Positions 1 through 6,882 of a stretch of 9,973 nucleotides of DNA are shown piece after piece. The position numbers and the translations under genes were made by a program. The stretch is from JBLKSS01 sp047607725 (GTDB taxonomy: Bacteria > Pseudomonadota > Gammaproteobacteria > Enterobacterales > Enterobacteriaceae), in the NCBI RefSeq assembly GCF_047607725.1, contig NZ_JBLKSS010000157.1, positions 1 through 9,973 of the forward strand, in the 5' to 3' direction. A model generated the notes under the pieces. It ran no database searches. It was not told where the DNA came from and saw only the letters and a program-made list of their open reading frames with translations. The number at the start of each line of letters is the position of its first letter. Positions within the stretch are counted from its first letter, which is position 1.

Positions 1-258
1 TAAGGGTGATGGTTCGGCGGTGAGTGTAACCGCCAGTAGCTCAGCCTGCTGTGTAGTGGGGATTTTAGGTTGGACACCGAACTTGCCCTGACGGTAGAGC
101 TGGCACCAGTTGAACAGCAAATTGTCATTGATACCGTTATCCCGTGCCAGCTTGGCAATGGATACGCCGAGCTGGAGCGCCTACTCAACCAGCTTAATGT
201 TAAAATCCAGCGGGAAATTGGGACGACGTCTTGAGGGTTTTGGTGGGGTTTGTTTCAT
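1..258 (-). pseudogene. tnpA: IS66-family TnpA (OrfA) fragment with internal amber stop
   Basis: This is the small accessory protein of IS66 elements, which carries a helix-turn-helix related to the IS3/IS911 OrfA type and is needed with TnpB for transposition. From the ATG at 258 the translation opens MKQTPPKPSRRRPNFPLDF, then ...KLVE, stop, ALQLGVSIAKLARDNGINDN, LLFNW. The block 'SIAKLARDNGINDNLLFNW' is the recognisable HTH of this family. A TAG at codon 26 (183-181) interrupts the frame, and the reading frame stays open after it to the window edge (86 codons in all). The copy is thus probably inactive unless the stop is suppressed. No strong ribosome binding site is seen before the ATG. 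Confidence 0.75.
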
Positions 259-342
259 GAATTGCGCCCATTAAAAAAATAATGGACATCATCTTCAATA
301 ACTTGATGGGGAATTAACAGACGGCGCTGGACGTACGCTTAC
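1..342 (-). mobile_element. IS66-family insertion sequence, 5' terminal part (runs off the left edge)
   Basis: Read on the minus strand, the element begins at 342 with GTAAGCG, the terminal sequence typical of the IS66 family. About 84 bp of non-coding end follow, then a tnpA-like gene starting at 258. The ureD reading frame is perfect up to base 343 and changes to unrelated sequence exactly at 342, so the terminus is placed to the base. IS66 elements usually make an 8-bp target duplication. The candidate on this side is 343-350; the other side is outside the window. The remaining genes (tnpB, tnpC) would lie to the left and are not visible. Confidence 0.8.
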
Positions 343-552
343 CAAAAGATAAACATGGGGTAGGCCGTCCTCGGGATAGAACGGCCGCTGCACGGTAAAC
401 GGCCCGCGGCGGCGGCGGCTTAACAGCGTACGTCCGTCACGCACACTGAAATCCAGCGACAGCTCGCCCAACCAGCCGGTTGGTTCCGGCTCAGACAGGC
501 TGGCGGAGAGCGACGCGGCGGCGGGTAACGGGTTATACATGCGGTTTAACAT
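343..552 (-). pseudogene. ureD: Urease accessory protein UreD, N-terminal 70 codons, cut by IS66
   Basis: UreD (UreH) is the scaffold that binds urease apoprotein and recruits UreF and UreG for nickel insertion in the cytoplasm. The visible part contains the family's N-terminal strand pattern: GWLGELSLDFSVRDGRTLL, then RGPFTVQRPFYPE and HVYLL. In intact UreD proteins (about 270 residues) that last block runs into a glycine-rich HPPGGIVGGD-type motif. Here the frame leaves UreD right after HVYLL at base 343, where the IS66 terminus begins, and 27 IS-encoded codons give an artificial tail ending at 295. The ATG at 552 is the best start, though the Shine-Dalgarno is weak (CCAGG just upstream). 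ureD is usually the first gene of enterobacterial urease operons, so the rest of the cluster, if it survives, would lie left of the IS. Nothing else of the urease operon is seen. Confidence 0.78.
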
Positions 553-947
553 CCTGGAAATGCGCTAATGGCAAGGCGAGATGCAAATTCTGATCCAGCG
601 GGCGCGGGACGTGTGCGGTGCGGCGGCAAAGGCGGGCGCACCAAAAAGTCGCACGCTCCGCACCTCAAACGATCGCACCGGCATACCACGCCCCATAATG
701 GAGCGAAAGCCGCTTCTCCTTGGCGGCCTCGCCAGACCGCATGACCGAAAGGATGCGCTCGACACGGACTCCCGCCTCCCCGTCGCCTGCCCTTTGGCGT
801 TCCTCCACTGCTCCGGCCACCATCGGTGTGCTAGCACGCCAAGTCGGTGCGGGGCGCAGGGCTATCAGATACGTTCAACGAGCGCGACGGCGTCATAAGC
901 TTTAACGATTGAATCTATTCGTATAAGCCATCCGCAGGGCGTCGCCG
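553..947. other. Region without a convincing gene, possibly an eroded coding sequence
   Basis: About 395 bases separate ureD from the next small ORF. All ORFs here are short, overlap each other on both strands and have arginine- and serine-rich shadow-like translations. The most coding-like stretch is on the minus strand from 823 to 665: 52 codons, starting MVAGAVEERQRAGDGEAGV and containing RVERILSVMRSGEAAKEKR, with an even mix of acidic and basic residues. I cannot assign it to a family, and it has no clear ribosome binding site. The region presumably also held the ureD promoter, but I see no strong -35/-10 pair. Confidence 0.4.
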
Positions 948-1058
948 TTGCGCTATCATAGAGCCGTTTTCTTAGGCGGGTGGATGTCCTGCCGCGGTTC
1001 GTCCGCGGGGATCGGAGCGCCCGAACCGTTTTTACCCGGATGTCGACAGGTGCGCGTT

Positions 1059-1238
1059 ATGTATAATTTTTCCTGTTATCAGGCAAAGGAATTGGCGCTG
1101 GCGTATACGACCGGCCGTTCGGAACATTTATCGCCGGAGGAATTTCTGCAGGCGCTGATAAGAGCGGAAAAAGCCTTCGATCATCTACTCAAACATGGAC
1201 GCGAGCACCCCGCCGACCTGGCGGTGAAGCTGTTTTAG
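1059..1238 (+). CDS. Small hypothetical protein, 59 aa
   Basis: The ORF runs from ATG 1059 to TAG 1238. The product is soluble and probably all-helical, with an alternation of acidic and aliphatic residues: YQAKELALAYTTG, then HLSPEEFLQALIRAEKAF. There is no signal peptide or membrane segment. An AGG triplet 8 nt before the ATG is a modest ribosome binding site. The same frame is open upstream to a TTG at 948, but that extension is rich in Gly, Ser and Arg and looks non-coding. I do not recognise the family. It resembles the small accessory helical proteins of enterics, and the codon usage looks genuine. Its stop overlaps the stop of the convergent aldo/keto reductase gene by 2-4 bases. Confidence 0.5.
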   Translation: MYNFSCYQAKELALAYTTGRSEHLSPEEFLQALIRAEKAFDHLLKHGREHPADLAVKLF

Positions 1239-2188
1239 CCCGCACTGGCCTCATCCAGGGTGCGATAATCCTCGTCGCTCAGTGTTAACCGGGTCGCCTC
1301 CGCCAGTTCCGCTAGCTGCGCCAGCGGCGTTGCGCTGGCTATCGGTGCGGTAATGGCGGGATGCTTCATCTGCCAGGCCAGCGCTATCTGTGCCGGCGTC
1401 ACCCGATAGGCTTCGCTAATGGCGTCCAGCGCCTGCAGGATCTGCATCCCGCGCGCATTGAGATAGCGTCCGATAACCGTCGCGCCGCGCGCGCTTTTGC
1501 CGGCGTCCTCTTTCGCGCGGTATTTTCCGCTTAAGAAGCCGCTGGCAAGCGCACAATAGTTGATGACCCCGACGCCATGGGCGGCCAGGTTCGGTTATAG
1601 ATCCTGCTCAAACGAACGCCGATCGTAGAGGTTGAATTCCGGCTGTAGCCATTCATAGCGAGCTAAACCGTTTTGTTCGCTGATGCGCAACGCCTCGGCC
1701 AGACGCACACCGCTATAATTGGAGGCGCCAATAACCCGTACCTTCCCTTCTTTGATCAACGCATCAAAAGCGCTTAACGTTTCCTCGAGTGATACCGAAG
1801 CGTCATCGGTGTGCACTTGGTAAAGATCAATATATTCGGTTTGCAGCCGTCGTAGCGAATCGGTCACCGCCTGACGAATGTAGGCTGCCGATAACCCTTT
1901 TTTACCCTCGCCCATCGGCATTCCCACCTTGGTGGCCAGGATGATCCGATCGCGGTTGCCGCTCTTTTTTAACCAATCGCCGATGAGGGTTTCCGACTCA
2001 CCGCCCTGGTTGCCCGCCGCCCAGTGGGAGTATTCATCGGCGGTATCGATGAAATTCAGTCCGTTGTCCAACAGCGCATCGAGAATACTGAACGACGTGG
2101 AGCGATCGACGGTCCAGCCAAAAACATTACCGCAGAAGGCCAGCTTGGGCACCTGTAGACCTGAACGGCCAAGCGTTCTTTGTTCCAT
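1235..2188 (-). pseudogene. Aldo/keto reductase, interrupted by one nonsense codon
   Basis: The family reduces aldehydes or ketones with NADPH in the cytoplasm on a TIM barrel. The gene reads from ATG 2188 to TAA 1235, 317 codons plus stop, normal for AKR11/12-like proteins. AAGGAG lies 6 nt before the ATG; this decides the start over an in-frame extension to 2308. The catalytic tetrad is visible as D48 (FIDTADEY), Y53, K87 (ATKVG) and H126 (YQVHTDD). The NADP-binding C-terminal part is also present: LASGFLSGKYR, GKSARG, TPAQIALAW and TAPIASAT. A TAA at codon 198 (1597-1595) stops translation in the barrel between ...RRSFEQDL and PNLAAHGVGVINY. The frame is intact on both sides, so only this codon breaks the gene; a former CAA (Gln) or TTA is plausible. 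The substrate cannot be told. The truncated 197-residue product would lack the cofactor-binding end and is probably inactive. Confidence 0.85.
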
Positions 2189-2374
2189 CGCAATCTCCTT
2201 ATTTGGCGTTAACACCGACCGGGCACGCCCGCATGACAGGTTGGCCCTGATCGCCTTAGGCCCAAGCGTTACCTTATAATAGCCAATCGCGGCTTCGGTG
2301 GAGGGCATGAAACAACCTATTACCGCCTCACCCCGTCCCCGCGCATGAGCGCAGTGCCGGAAAACCCATTAATG

Positions 2375-2408
2375 CAACCCCTATCCACACCACCGGGCCT
2401 AGGGGTTG
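2375..2408. repeat. Perfect 9-bp inverted repeat with 16-nt spacer
   Basis: CAACCCCTA at 2375-2383 and TAGGGGTTG at 2400-2408 are exact reverse complements, separated by 16 bases. There is no T-run on either side, so it is not a typical intrinsic terminator. It could be an operator for the divergent reductase/mdtD region, or chance. It lies about 190 bp upstream of the reductase start. Confidence 0.4.
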
Positions 2409-2470
2409 GATCTCCGCGGGAGCGCGGGGCGGATGCGCGCGGCACTTGGCGCTAGATGAGAGACCTCCTT

Positions 2471-2514
2471 ATTTCCTCCATTTTTCCCCTATCGCCATTG
2501 GCTACACTTAATAT
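2471..2514 (+). promoter_or_regulatory. Possible degenerate BaeR box and -10, relic of the mdtA promoter
   Basis: The published BaeR consensus, as I recall it, is TTTTTCTCCATDATTGGC. Bases 2471-2488 match it at 13 of 18 positions, including TTTCCTCCAT for the left half. A second arrangement has TTTTTC at 2481-2486 and ATTGGC at 2497-2502, with 10 instead of 6 bases between. TAATAT at 2509-2514 could be the -10, with a start near 2521. In E. coli this box lies before mdtA, the first gene of mdtABCD-baeSR, so its presence ahead of mdtD fits a deletion that fused the operon promoter to mdtD. The match is imperfect and the consensus is from memory. Confidence 0.35.
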
Positions 2515-2660
2515 CATTTTACAGTGCAGTGAACGTGAACCGCGAAAACGGCACCGTCCGCGACAACGCAGCAGACTGCCGGCGTGCGCGTTATTCTCCT
2601 GCCGGCGGAACCTGGCCGGCGGCATAGCCGCGAGCGCGGTGGGCGGCGCCCCTGCCGCCA

Positions 2661-2735
2661 AGGGCTATTTTTTTGATACACTCTGTGCGCAGCAGCACCG
2701 CCGGCGTTCCGTCGCCCAAGTTCTAAGAGGGGTAA
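2661..2735 (+). pseudogene. mdtC: Possible C-terminal tail of mdtC
   Basis: In the frame starting at 2456, the residues GYFFDTLCAQQHRRRS recall the end of the RND transporter MdtC, where the last membrane helix runs into YLFFDRL followed by a basic tail. It lies directly before mdtD, as expected from operon order. Only about 20 residues are comparable, so the call is weak. The same bases can be read as a terminator-like hairpin (GGCGGC 2642-2647 with GCCGCC 2654-2659, then seven T at 2668-2674); the two readings compete. Confidence 0.3.
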
Positions 2736-2744
2736 TTGCGTTTT

Positions 2745-4194
2745 ATGTTCAGGCTTTTGTTTCGTTCCCGCACGGAACACACACCGCCCGCTCAATCCGC
2801 CACGGTGCGCTGGCAGCTTTGGACCGTGGCGTTCGGCTTTTTTATGCAAACACTGGATACACTATCGTCAATACCGCCCTGCCCTCGATGGCGCACAGCC
2901 TCAACGAAAGCCCACTGCGCATGCATTCCGTCATCGTCAGCTATGTGCTGACGGTCGCGGTAATGCTGCCCGCCAGCGGCTGGCTGGCGGATCGCTTCGG
3001 GGTGAAAAAAGTGTTTTTCAGCGCCATTGTACTGTTCACCCTGGGCTCGCTGCTGTGCGCGCGCGCCACAAGCCTGCAAGAGCTGGTGATGTTCCGGGTC
3101 ATGCAAGGGGTTGGCGGCGCGATGATGGTGCCGGTTGGCCGGCTGACGGTGATGAAAATCGTCCCCAGGGCGCAGTATATGGCGGCGATGGCCTTCGTCA
3201 CCCTGCCGGGCCAGATTGGCCCGCTGGTGGGACCGGCGCTGGGAGGATTTCTGGTGGAGTATGCCAGTTGGCACTGGATATTCCTCATCAATTTGCCGGT
3301 GGGCATTATCGGCGCCATGGTGACCTGGTGGCTGATGCCCAATTACACCATGCAAACCCGGCGCTTCGATTTTGGCGGCTTCCTGCTGCTGGCGCTGGGC
3401 ATAGCGACGTTGACGCTGGCGCTTGACGGGCATAAGAGCCTGGATATCCGCCTGGCCAACGTGGCGGCGCTGGTGGTGGTCGGCGTGCTGGCGCTGCTGT
3501 GTTATTACCTGCATGCGCGCGGTAACGATAATGCCCTGTTTACGTTGCGCCTGTTTGACACCCCTACCTTTTCCCTGGGCCTGACCGGCAGTTTGCTCGG
3601 GCGGATCGGCAGCGGCATGCTGCCGTTCATGACGCCGCTGTTTTTGCAGTTGGGTCTCGGCTTTAGCCCCTTTCACGCCGGGCTGATGATGATACCGATG
3701 CTCATCGGCAGCATGGGCACCAAGCGGCTGATAGTGCAGATCGTCAACCGTTTCGGTTATCGGCATGTGTTGACCGGCGCTACGCTGGGACTGGCTGTGA
3801 TTAATCTGCTTTTCCCCCTGGTCGCCCTGGCGGGCTGGCTATACGTGATTCCCGTGGTGGTGGTGCAAGGGGTGGTGAATGCGATGCGTTTTACCTCAAT
3901 GAATACGCTGACCTTAAAAGATCTGCCGGATACGCTGGCCAGCGGCGGCAACAGCCTGTTATCGATGGTTATGCAGCTGTCGATGAGCCTCGGGGTCACC
4001 ATTGCCGGCATACTGCTTGGTCTGTTTGTACCGGCCCATACCCTGGACGGCAGCACCAACATGCATGCCGTCTTGATCGCCACCTACATGTGCATGGCGG
4101 TGGTCATTGCGCTGCCGGCGCTGGTTTTCGCCCGCGTGCCGGCGGAAGCGGACAAAACGCGACGCTCGCCCAGCGTAACGGCGAGGGATCCTGA
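2745..4194 (+). pseudogene. mdtD: MFS multidrug transporter MdtD (YegB), frameshifted
   Basis: MdtD is a 14-helix drug:H+ antiporter-like inner membrane protein of the DHA2 family, encoded in E. coli as the fourth gene of mdtABCD-baeSR. The N-terminus (ATG 2745, or TTG 2736 nearer to AAGAGGGG at 2725-2732) reads to VRWQLWTVAFGFFMQTLDT. At 2859-2861 one base is missing, and the rest continues in another frame as TIVNTALPSMAHSLNESPL. Familiar blocks follow: VSYVLTVAVMLPASGWLADR, GVGGAMMVPVGRLTVMKIVP, GPALGGFLVEYASWHWIFLI, FSPFHAGLMMIPM and TLKDLPDTLASGGNSLLSM. Identity to E. coli MdtD (471 aa) is high throughout. In this frame no stop is met at the expected end, and it runs on into baeS to 4339. 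The TGATG junction at 4192-4196 suggests an original 1-nt stop/start overlap, so a second indel or loss of stop near 4150-4190 is likely. Without the first helix frame the gene cannot give a normal transporter. Confidence 0.88.
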
Positions 4195-5568
4195 TGCGCT
4201 ACGGGATCACCGCCAAACTGTTTTTCGCCCTGTTTACCACCTGTATGCTGGTGGTCATCACCATGCAGTGGGGCGTGAGGGTCAGTTTAGAGCACGGTTT
4301 TATCCACTATATCAAACGCAGCAACACCCAGCGTATTAGCCTGCTCGGCAACGCTCTGGCGGAGCAGTACGCCCTGCACGGCAGTTGGGAATTTCTGCAC
4401 AATAATCAGCGGCTGGTGTATCAGCTGCTGCGCTCGTTTGAGCCGAGCGCCGAAGAGAGCCGAGATTTACCGCCTCATGGCTGGCGCACGCAGATTTGGG
4501 TGCTGGATAACCGCCAGCGTAAACTGGTCGGTCCGCCCGGCCCTCCGCCCACTGAAGGGCCTCGCTATGCTATCCGCGCCGATGGCCAAACCGTCGGCTG
4601 GTTGGTGTCCACACCTATAGAGCGGCTGACCCGCAACGCCGATATCACCTTCGACACTCAGCAGTGCCGTACCAGCTGGCTTATCGTGGCCTTGGCCACC
4701 CTACTGGCGGCGGCGGGGGCCTGGTTCACCGCACGCGGTCTGCTGGCGCCGGTCAAACGTCTCATTATGGCGACCCACAGGCTGGACGCCGGCGATTTTT
4801 CGGCCCTCGTGCCGGAAAGCTCGCGCGATGAGTTAGGCCGGCTGGCGCGAGATTTCAACCTGCTGGCGATGACGCTCGAAAAAAATCAGGCCACGCGCCG
4901 AGCGTTTATGGCCGATGTGTCCCACGAGCTGCGCACGCTGCTGGCGGTGCGGCGAACTAGAGGCGTTGCAGGACGGCGTCAGGCGCGCCGGACCGGAATC
5001 GTTGAGCTCGCTGCTGGGGGAGGTGGCACTGCTAACGAAACTGGTGGCGGATCTTCATCAGCTCTCCCTCTCGGATTCCGGCGCGCTGAGTTACCGCAAA
5101 ACCAGGCTGGATCTGGTGCCGCTGCTGGAAAGATCACTAGAGGGTTTCGCCGACCGTTTCCAGCTAAAAAACATCGCGCTCAGCCAGCAGTTGCCGCCGT
5201 CGGTCACGGTATTCGGCGACGCTGAACGTTTGAGCCAATTATTCCATAATGTGCTGGAGAACAGCCTGCGTTATACCGATGAGGGCGGTCAGCTGCGCGT
5301 CGTGGGCGACGGCACGCTTACCCTGCGCTTTTTCGACAGCGCACCGGGCGTGGAACCGCACCAGCTGCCGCATATTTTTGAACGTTTTTACCGCACGGAA
5401 GGGTCACGCAATCGCGCCAGCGGTGGATCGGGGCTGGGTCTGGCGATTTGTCACAACATCGTCGATGCGCACGGCGGGCAAATCCGCGCCGCAGATTCGC
5501 CTTTAGGCGGGTTGCAAATCACGCTAGAATTACCCCGCGACCCCAGACCCATAACCGTCTATGACTGA
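4194..5568 (+). pseudogene. baeS: Envelope stress sensor kinase BaeS, frameshifted after the H-box
   Basis: BaeS is the inner membrane histidine kinase that senses envelope damage and phosphorylates BaeR. ATG 4194 overlaps the old mdtD end. The first frame gives helix 1 (about residues 5-28), a periplasmic sensor part, helix 2 (about 160-180), a HAMP linker with LDAGDFSALVPESSRDELGR, and the H-box VSHELRT with phospho-acceptor H244. At 4950 the frame breaks: VSHELRT-LLAV should go on to LRGELEALQDGV, and the sequence fits loss of five bases (net -2). The second frame then supplies LTKLVADLHQLSLSD, the N-box FHNVLENSLRYTDEGG, DSAPGV, FERFYRTEGSRNRASGGSG and LGLAICHNIVDAHGG, ending at TGA 5568. 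The invariant Pro after HELRT is also replaced by Leu (codon 249). Restored length would be about 459 residues (467 in E. coli). The stop overlaps baeR by 8 nt. Confidence 0.92.
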
Positions 5569-6268
5569 AGATACAACCGCTACGCCGATTATCCTTGTGG
5601 TGGAAGATGAGCCCAAACTGGGACAATTGCTAGTGGATTACCTAGAGGCGGCAGACTACCGCACGCACTGGCTCACCCGCGGCGACGGCGTCATCGATTA
5701 TCTGCAATCGGAGCGCGCCGACCTGGTGCTGCTCGATCTCATGCTGCCGGGCCGCGACGGTTTAAGCGTGTGCCGCGACCTGCGGCGCTTCTCCGACGTG
5801 CCGGTTATCATGATCACCGCGAAAACCGAGGAAATCGATCGCCTACTCGGGTTGGAAATCAGCGCGGATGACTATATTTGCAAACCCTACAGCCCGCGCG
5901 AAGTCGTGGCGCGGGTGAAAGCGATTTTACGGCGCAGCGGTAGCCGCGCGCCCGCCGGGCAGGCCGCCGCGCTCCACATTGATGAGAGCTGTTTCTAGGC
6001 CAGCTACCGCGGCGTGCCGCTGGATTTGACCCCGGCGGAGCTGAGGCTTTTGAAAATTCTCTCCAGCGCGCCGGGAAAAGTCTTTTCCCGTGAAGCCTTG
6101 CTCAACCAGCTGTATGACGATTACCGGGTGGTGACCGACCGCACGATTGATAGCCATATCAAAAATTTGCACCGAAAGCTTGAAAGCCTGGCGGAGGAGG
6201 AGGCGTTTATCCGGGCGGTCTATGGCGTGGGGTATCGCTGGGAATCCACCCCCTGCGAGTTAAAATAA
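5561..6268 (+). pseudogene. baeR: Response regulator BaeR, amber codon between its two domains
   Basis: BaeR is an OmpR/PhoB-type DNA-binding regulator that activates mdtABCD, acrD and spy in E. coli. The receiver domain (residues 8-125) has the acidic pocket E15/D16, phospho-acceptor D59 (LLDLMLPG), T86 and K108 (ICKPYSPREVVARVK). Codon 146 is TAG (5996-5998), where the E. coli alignment (RFQASW) suggests a former CAG. After it the frame stays open through the winged helix: LDLTPAELRLLKIL, KVFSREALLNQLYDDYRV, VTDRTIDSHIKNLHRKLE and FIRAVYGVGYRWE, to TAA 6268. Total length would be 235 residues (240 in E. coli). The main product would be a receiver without DNA binding. A GTG at 6014 could start the DNA-binding half, but no good ribosome binding site precedes it. 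Confidence 0.92.
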
Positions 6269-6303
6269 CCGATTCAGCCACGGTGAAATTCAGAATCCTC
6301 TCC

Positions 6304-6344
6304 TATACTGCCAAGAGCGCGAAAGCGCCGAACAGAAGAGGAGG
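6304..6344 (+). promoter_or_regulatory. Candidate yegP promoter -10, small hairpin and strong ribosome binding site
   Basis: TATACT at 6304-6309 matches the sigma-70 -10 box at 5 of 6 bases. The -35 is poor (GTGAAA at 6283-6288 with a 15-nt spacer). The 5' leader holds a GCGC-GAAA-GCGC mini hairpin near 6317-6328. AGGAGGG ends at 6344, 6-7 nt before ATG 6351, an almost ideal Shine-Dalgarno that fixes the yegP start upstream of its stop codon. Confidence 0.45.
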
Positions 6345-6350
6345 GCTTGT

Positions 6351-6689
6351 ATGTCAACCGGTCATTATTAGCTACAAAAAGTGCGAAATGGACACTTCCT
6401 TTTTCATCTAAAAGGGAACAATGGTGAGACTATTCTCCACAGCGAAACGTTTTCCAGCAAAGCCTCCGCCGAGAATGCCATCACTTTCGCCCGGTACGTA
6501 GCACCGGATGAAACCAATTATGAACTGAAGCAGAACAGCGATGACGCCGCTTATTTTGTGCGGCGCGGGAAAAATCAGCAGATAATAGGCCACAGCGATC
6601 CCTATAACTCGCTCAAGGCGGCAAAACAGGGTATCAGGGCAGCAATGGCCCTCGCCATTACCCTGGAAATCAAGGATATGACCCACTAG
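6351..6689 (+). pseudogene. yegP: YegP, small DUF1508 protein, with amber codon 7
   Basis: YegP is a small soluble protein of unknown role made of two tandem DUF1508 repeats. Repeat 1 is visible as NGHFLFHLKGNNGETILHSE, then SSKASAENAI. Repeat 2 is the shorter match DAAYFVRRGKNQQIIGHSDP, then SLKAAKQGI. ATG 6351 has an excellent ribosome binding site, but codon 7 (6369-6371) is TAG. The frame is open afterwards to TAG 6689. Total length would be 112 codons (110 in E. coli). A GTG at 6381, five codons into the first repeat, might allow reinitiation, but it has no Shine-Dalgarno. Its place directly after baeR is as in E. coli. It is probably inactive. Confidence 0.85.
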
Positions 6690-6690
6690 C

Positions 6691-6726
6691 CACACCAGGC
6701 CGGCGCCCGGCGCCGGTCTGGTTGTG
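6691..6726 (+). terminator. Long GC-rich hairpin after yegP
   Basis: Bases 6694-6722 form a 29-nt palindrome (ACCAG, then GCCGGCGCC / GGCGCCGG, then TCTGGT) with 12-13 pairs, one G-T wobble and a 3-5 nt loop. The outer bases CAC and GTG extend it past one bulge. It begins 5 nt after the yegP stop. There is no following T-run, so it may act as a weak terminator or mRNA 3' end stabiliser rather than a classical intrinsic terminator. A second small hairpin (GGGCGG 6760-6765, CCGCCC 6771-6776) lies further on. Confidence 0.45.
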
Positions 6727-6882
6727 CACGGCGGCGTTTATTGCTCGAGATCAAGCCGCGGGCGGAAAAACCGCCCTCCCCGACATTACCTCCTGCTTTT
6801 TTCCCCTTTAGGCGCTAAAATCGCTGCCGCGATACTGCCTGCCCACGCAGGGCAGCCTGACCTAACATCAGACGAAAGACTC

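Larger units (their letters stand above)
2189..2744. other. Long intergenic region with a dyad, a possible BaeR site and mdtC debris
   Basis: This stretch separates the leftward aldo/keto reductase from the rightward mdtD. It contains the reductase ribosome binding site (2195-2200), a 9-bp perfect inverted repeat at 2375-2408, a GC-rich small hairpin at 2414-2427, a T- and C-rich segment resembling the BaeR box (2471-2502) with a TAATAT at 2509-2514, and a short stretch that may be the tail of mdtC (2661-2735). No intact gene is seen. In E. coli mdtA, mdtB and mdtC precede mdtD; here they would have to fit into roughly 200 bases, so they have been deleted. Confidence 0.55.

Noticed and set aside
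948..1058. Extension of the small hypothetical protein to a TTG at 948
   Set aside because: The added 37 residues look non-coding, and the ATG at 1059 has a modest ribosome binding site.
2189..2308. N-terminal extension of the aldo/keto reductase to an upstream ATG at 2308
   Set aside because: AAGGAG lies directly before ATG 2188, and MEQRTLGRSGLQVPKL is the family's normal start; the extension has no family similarity.
2641..2674. Intrinsic terminator (GGCGGC / GCCGCC then seven T)
   Set aside because: The stem is eight bases away from the T-run, the alternative stem is only four pairs, and the T-run may encode Tyr-Phe-Phe of an mdtC tail.
2456..2744. Long plus-strand ORF starting at 2456 as the true start of mdtD
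   Set aside because: The real MdtD N-terminus (VRWQLWTVAFGFFMQTLDT) is in another frame from 2745. The ORF is open upstream only because of the frameshift, and its first 140 residues do not resemble a transporter.
2792..3766. 324-residue minus-strand ORF, rich in Gln, His and Arg
   Set aside because: It is the antisense shadow of mdtD; its composition is that of reverse-read leucine and alanine codons and it has no start signals.
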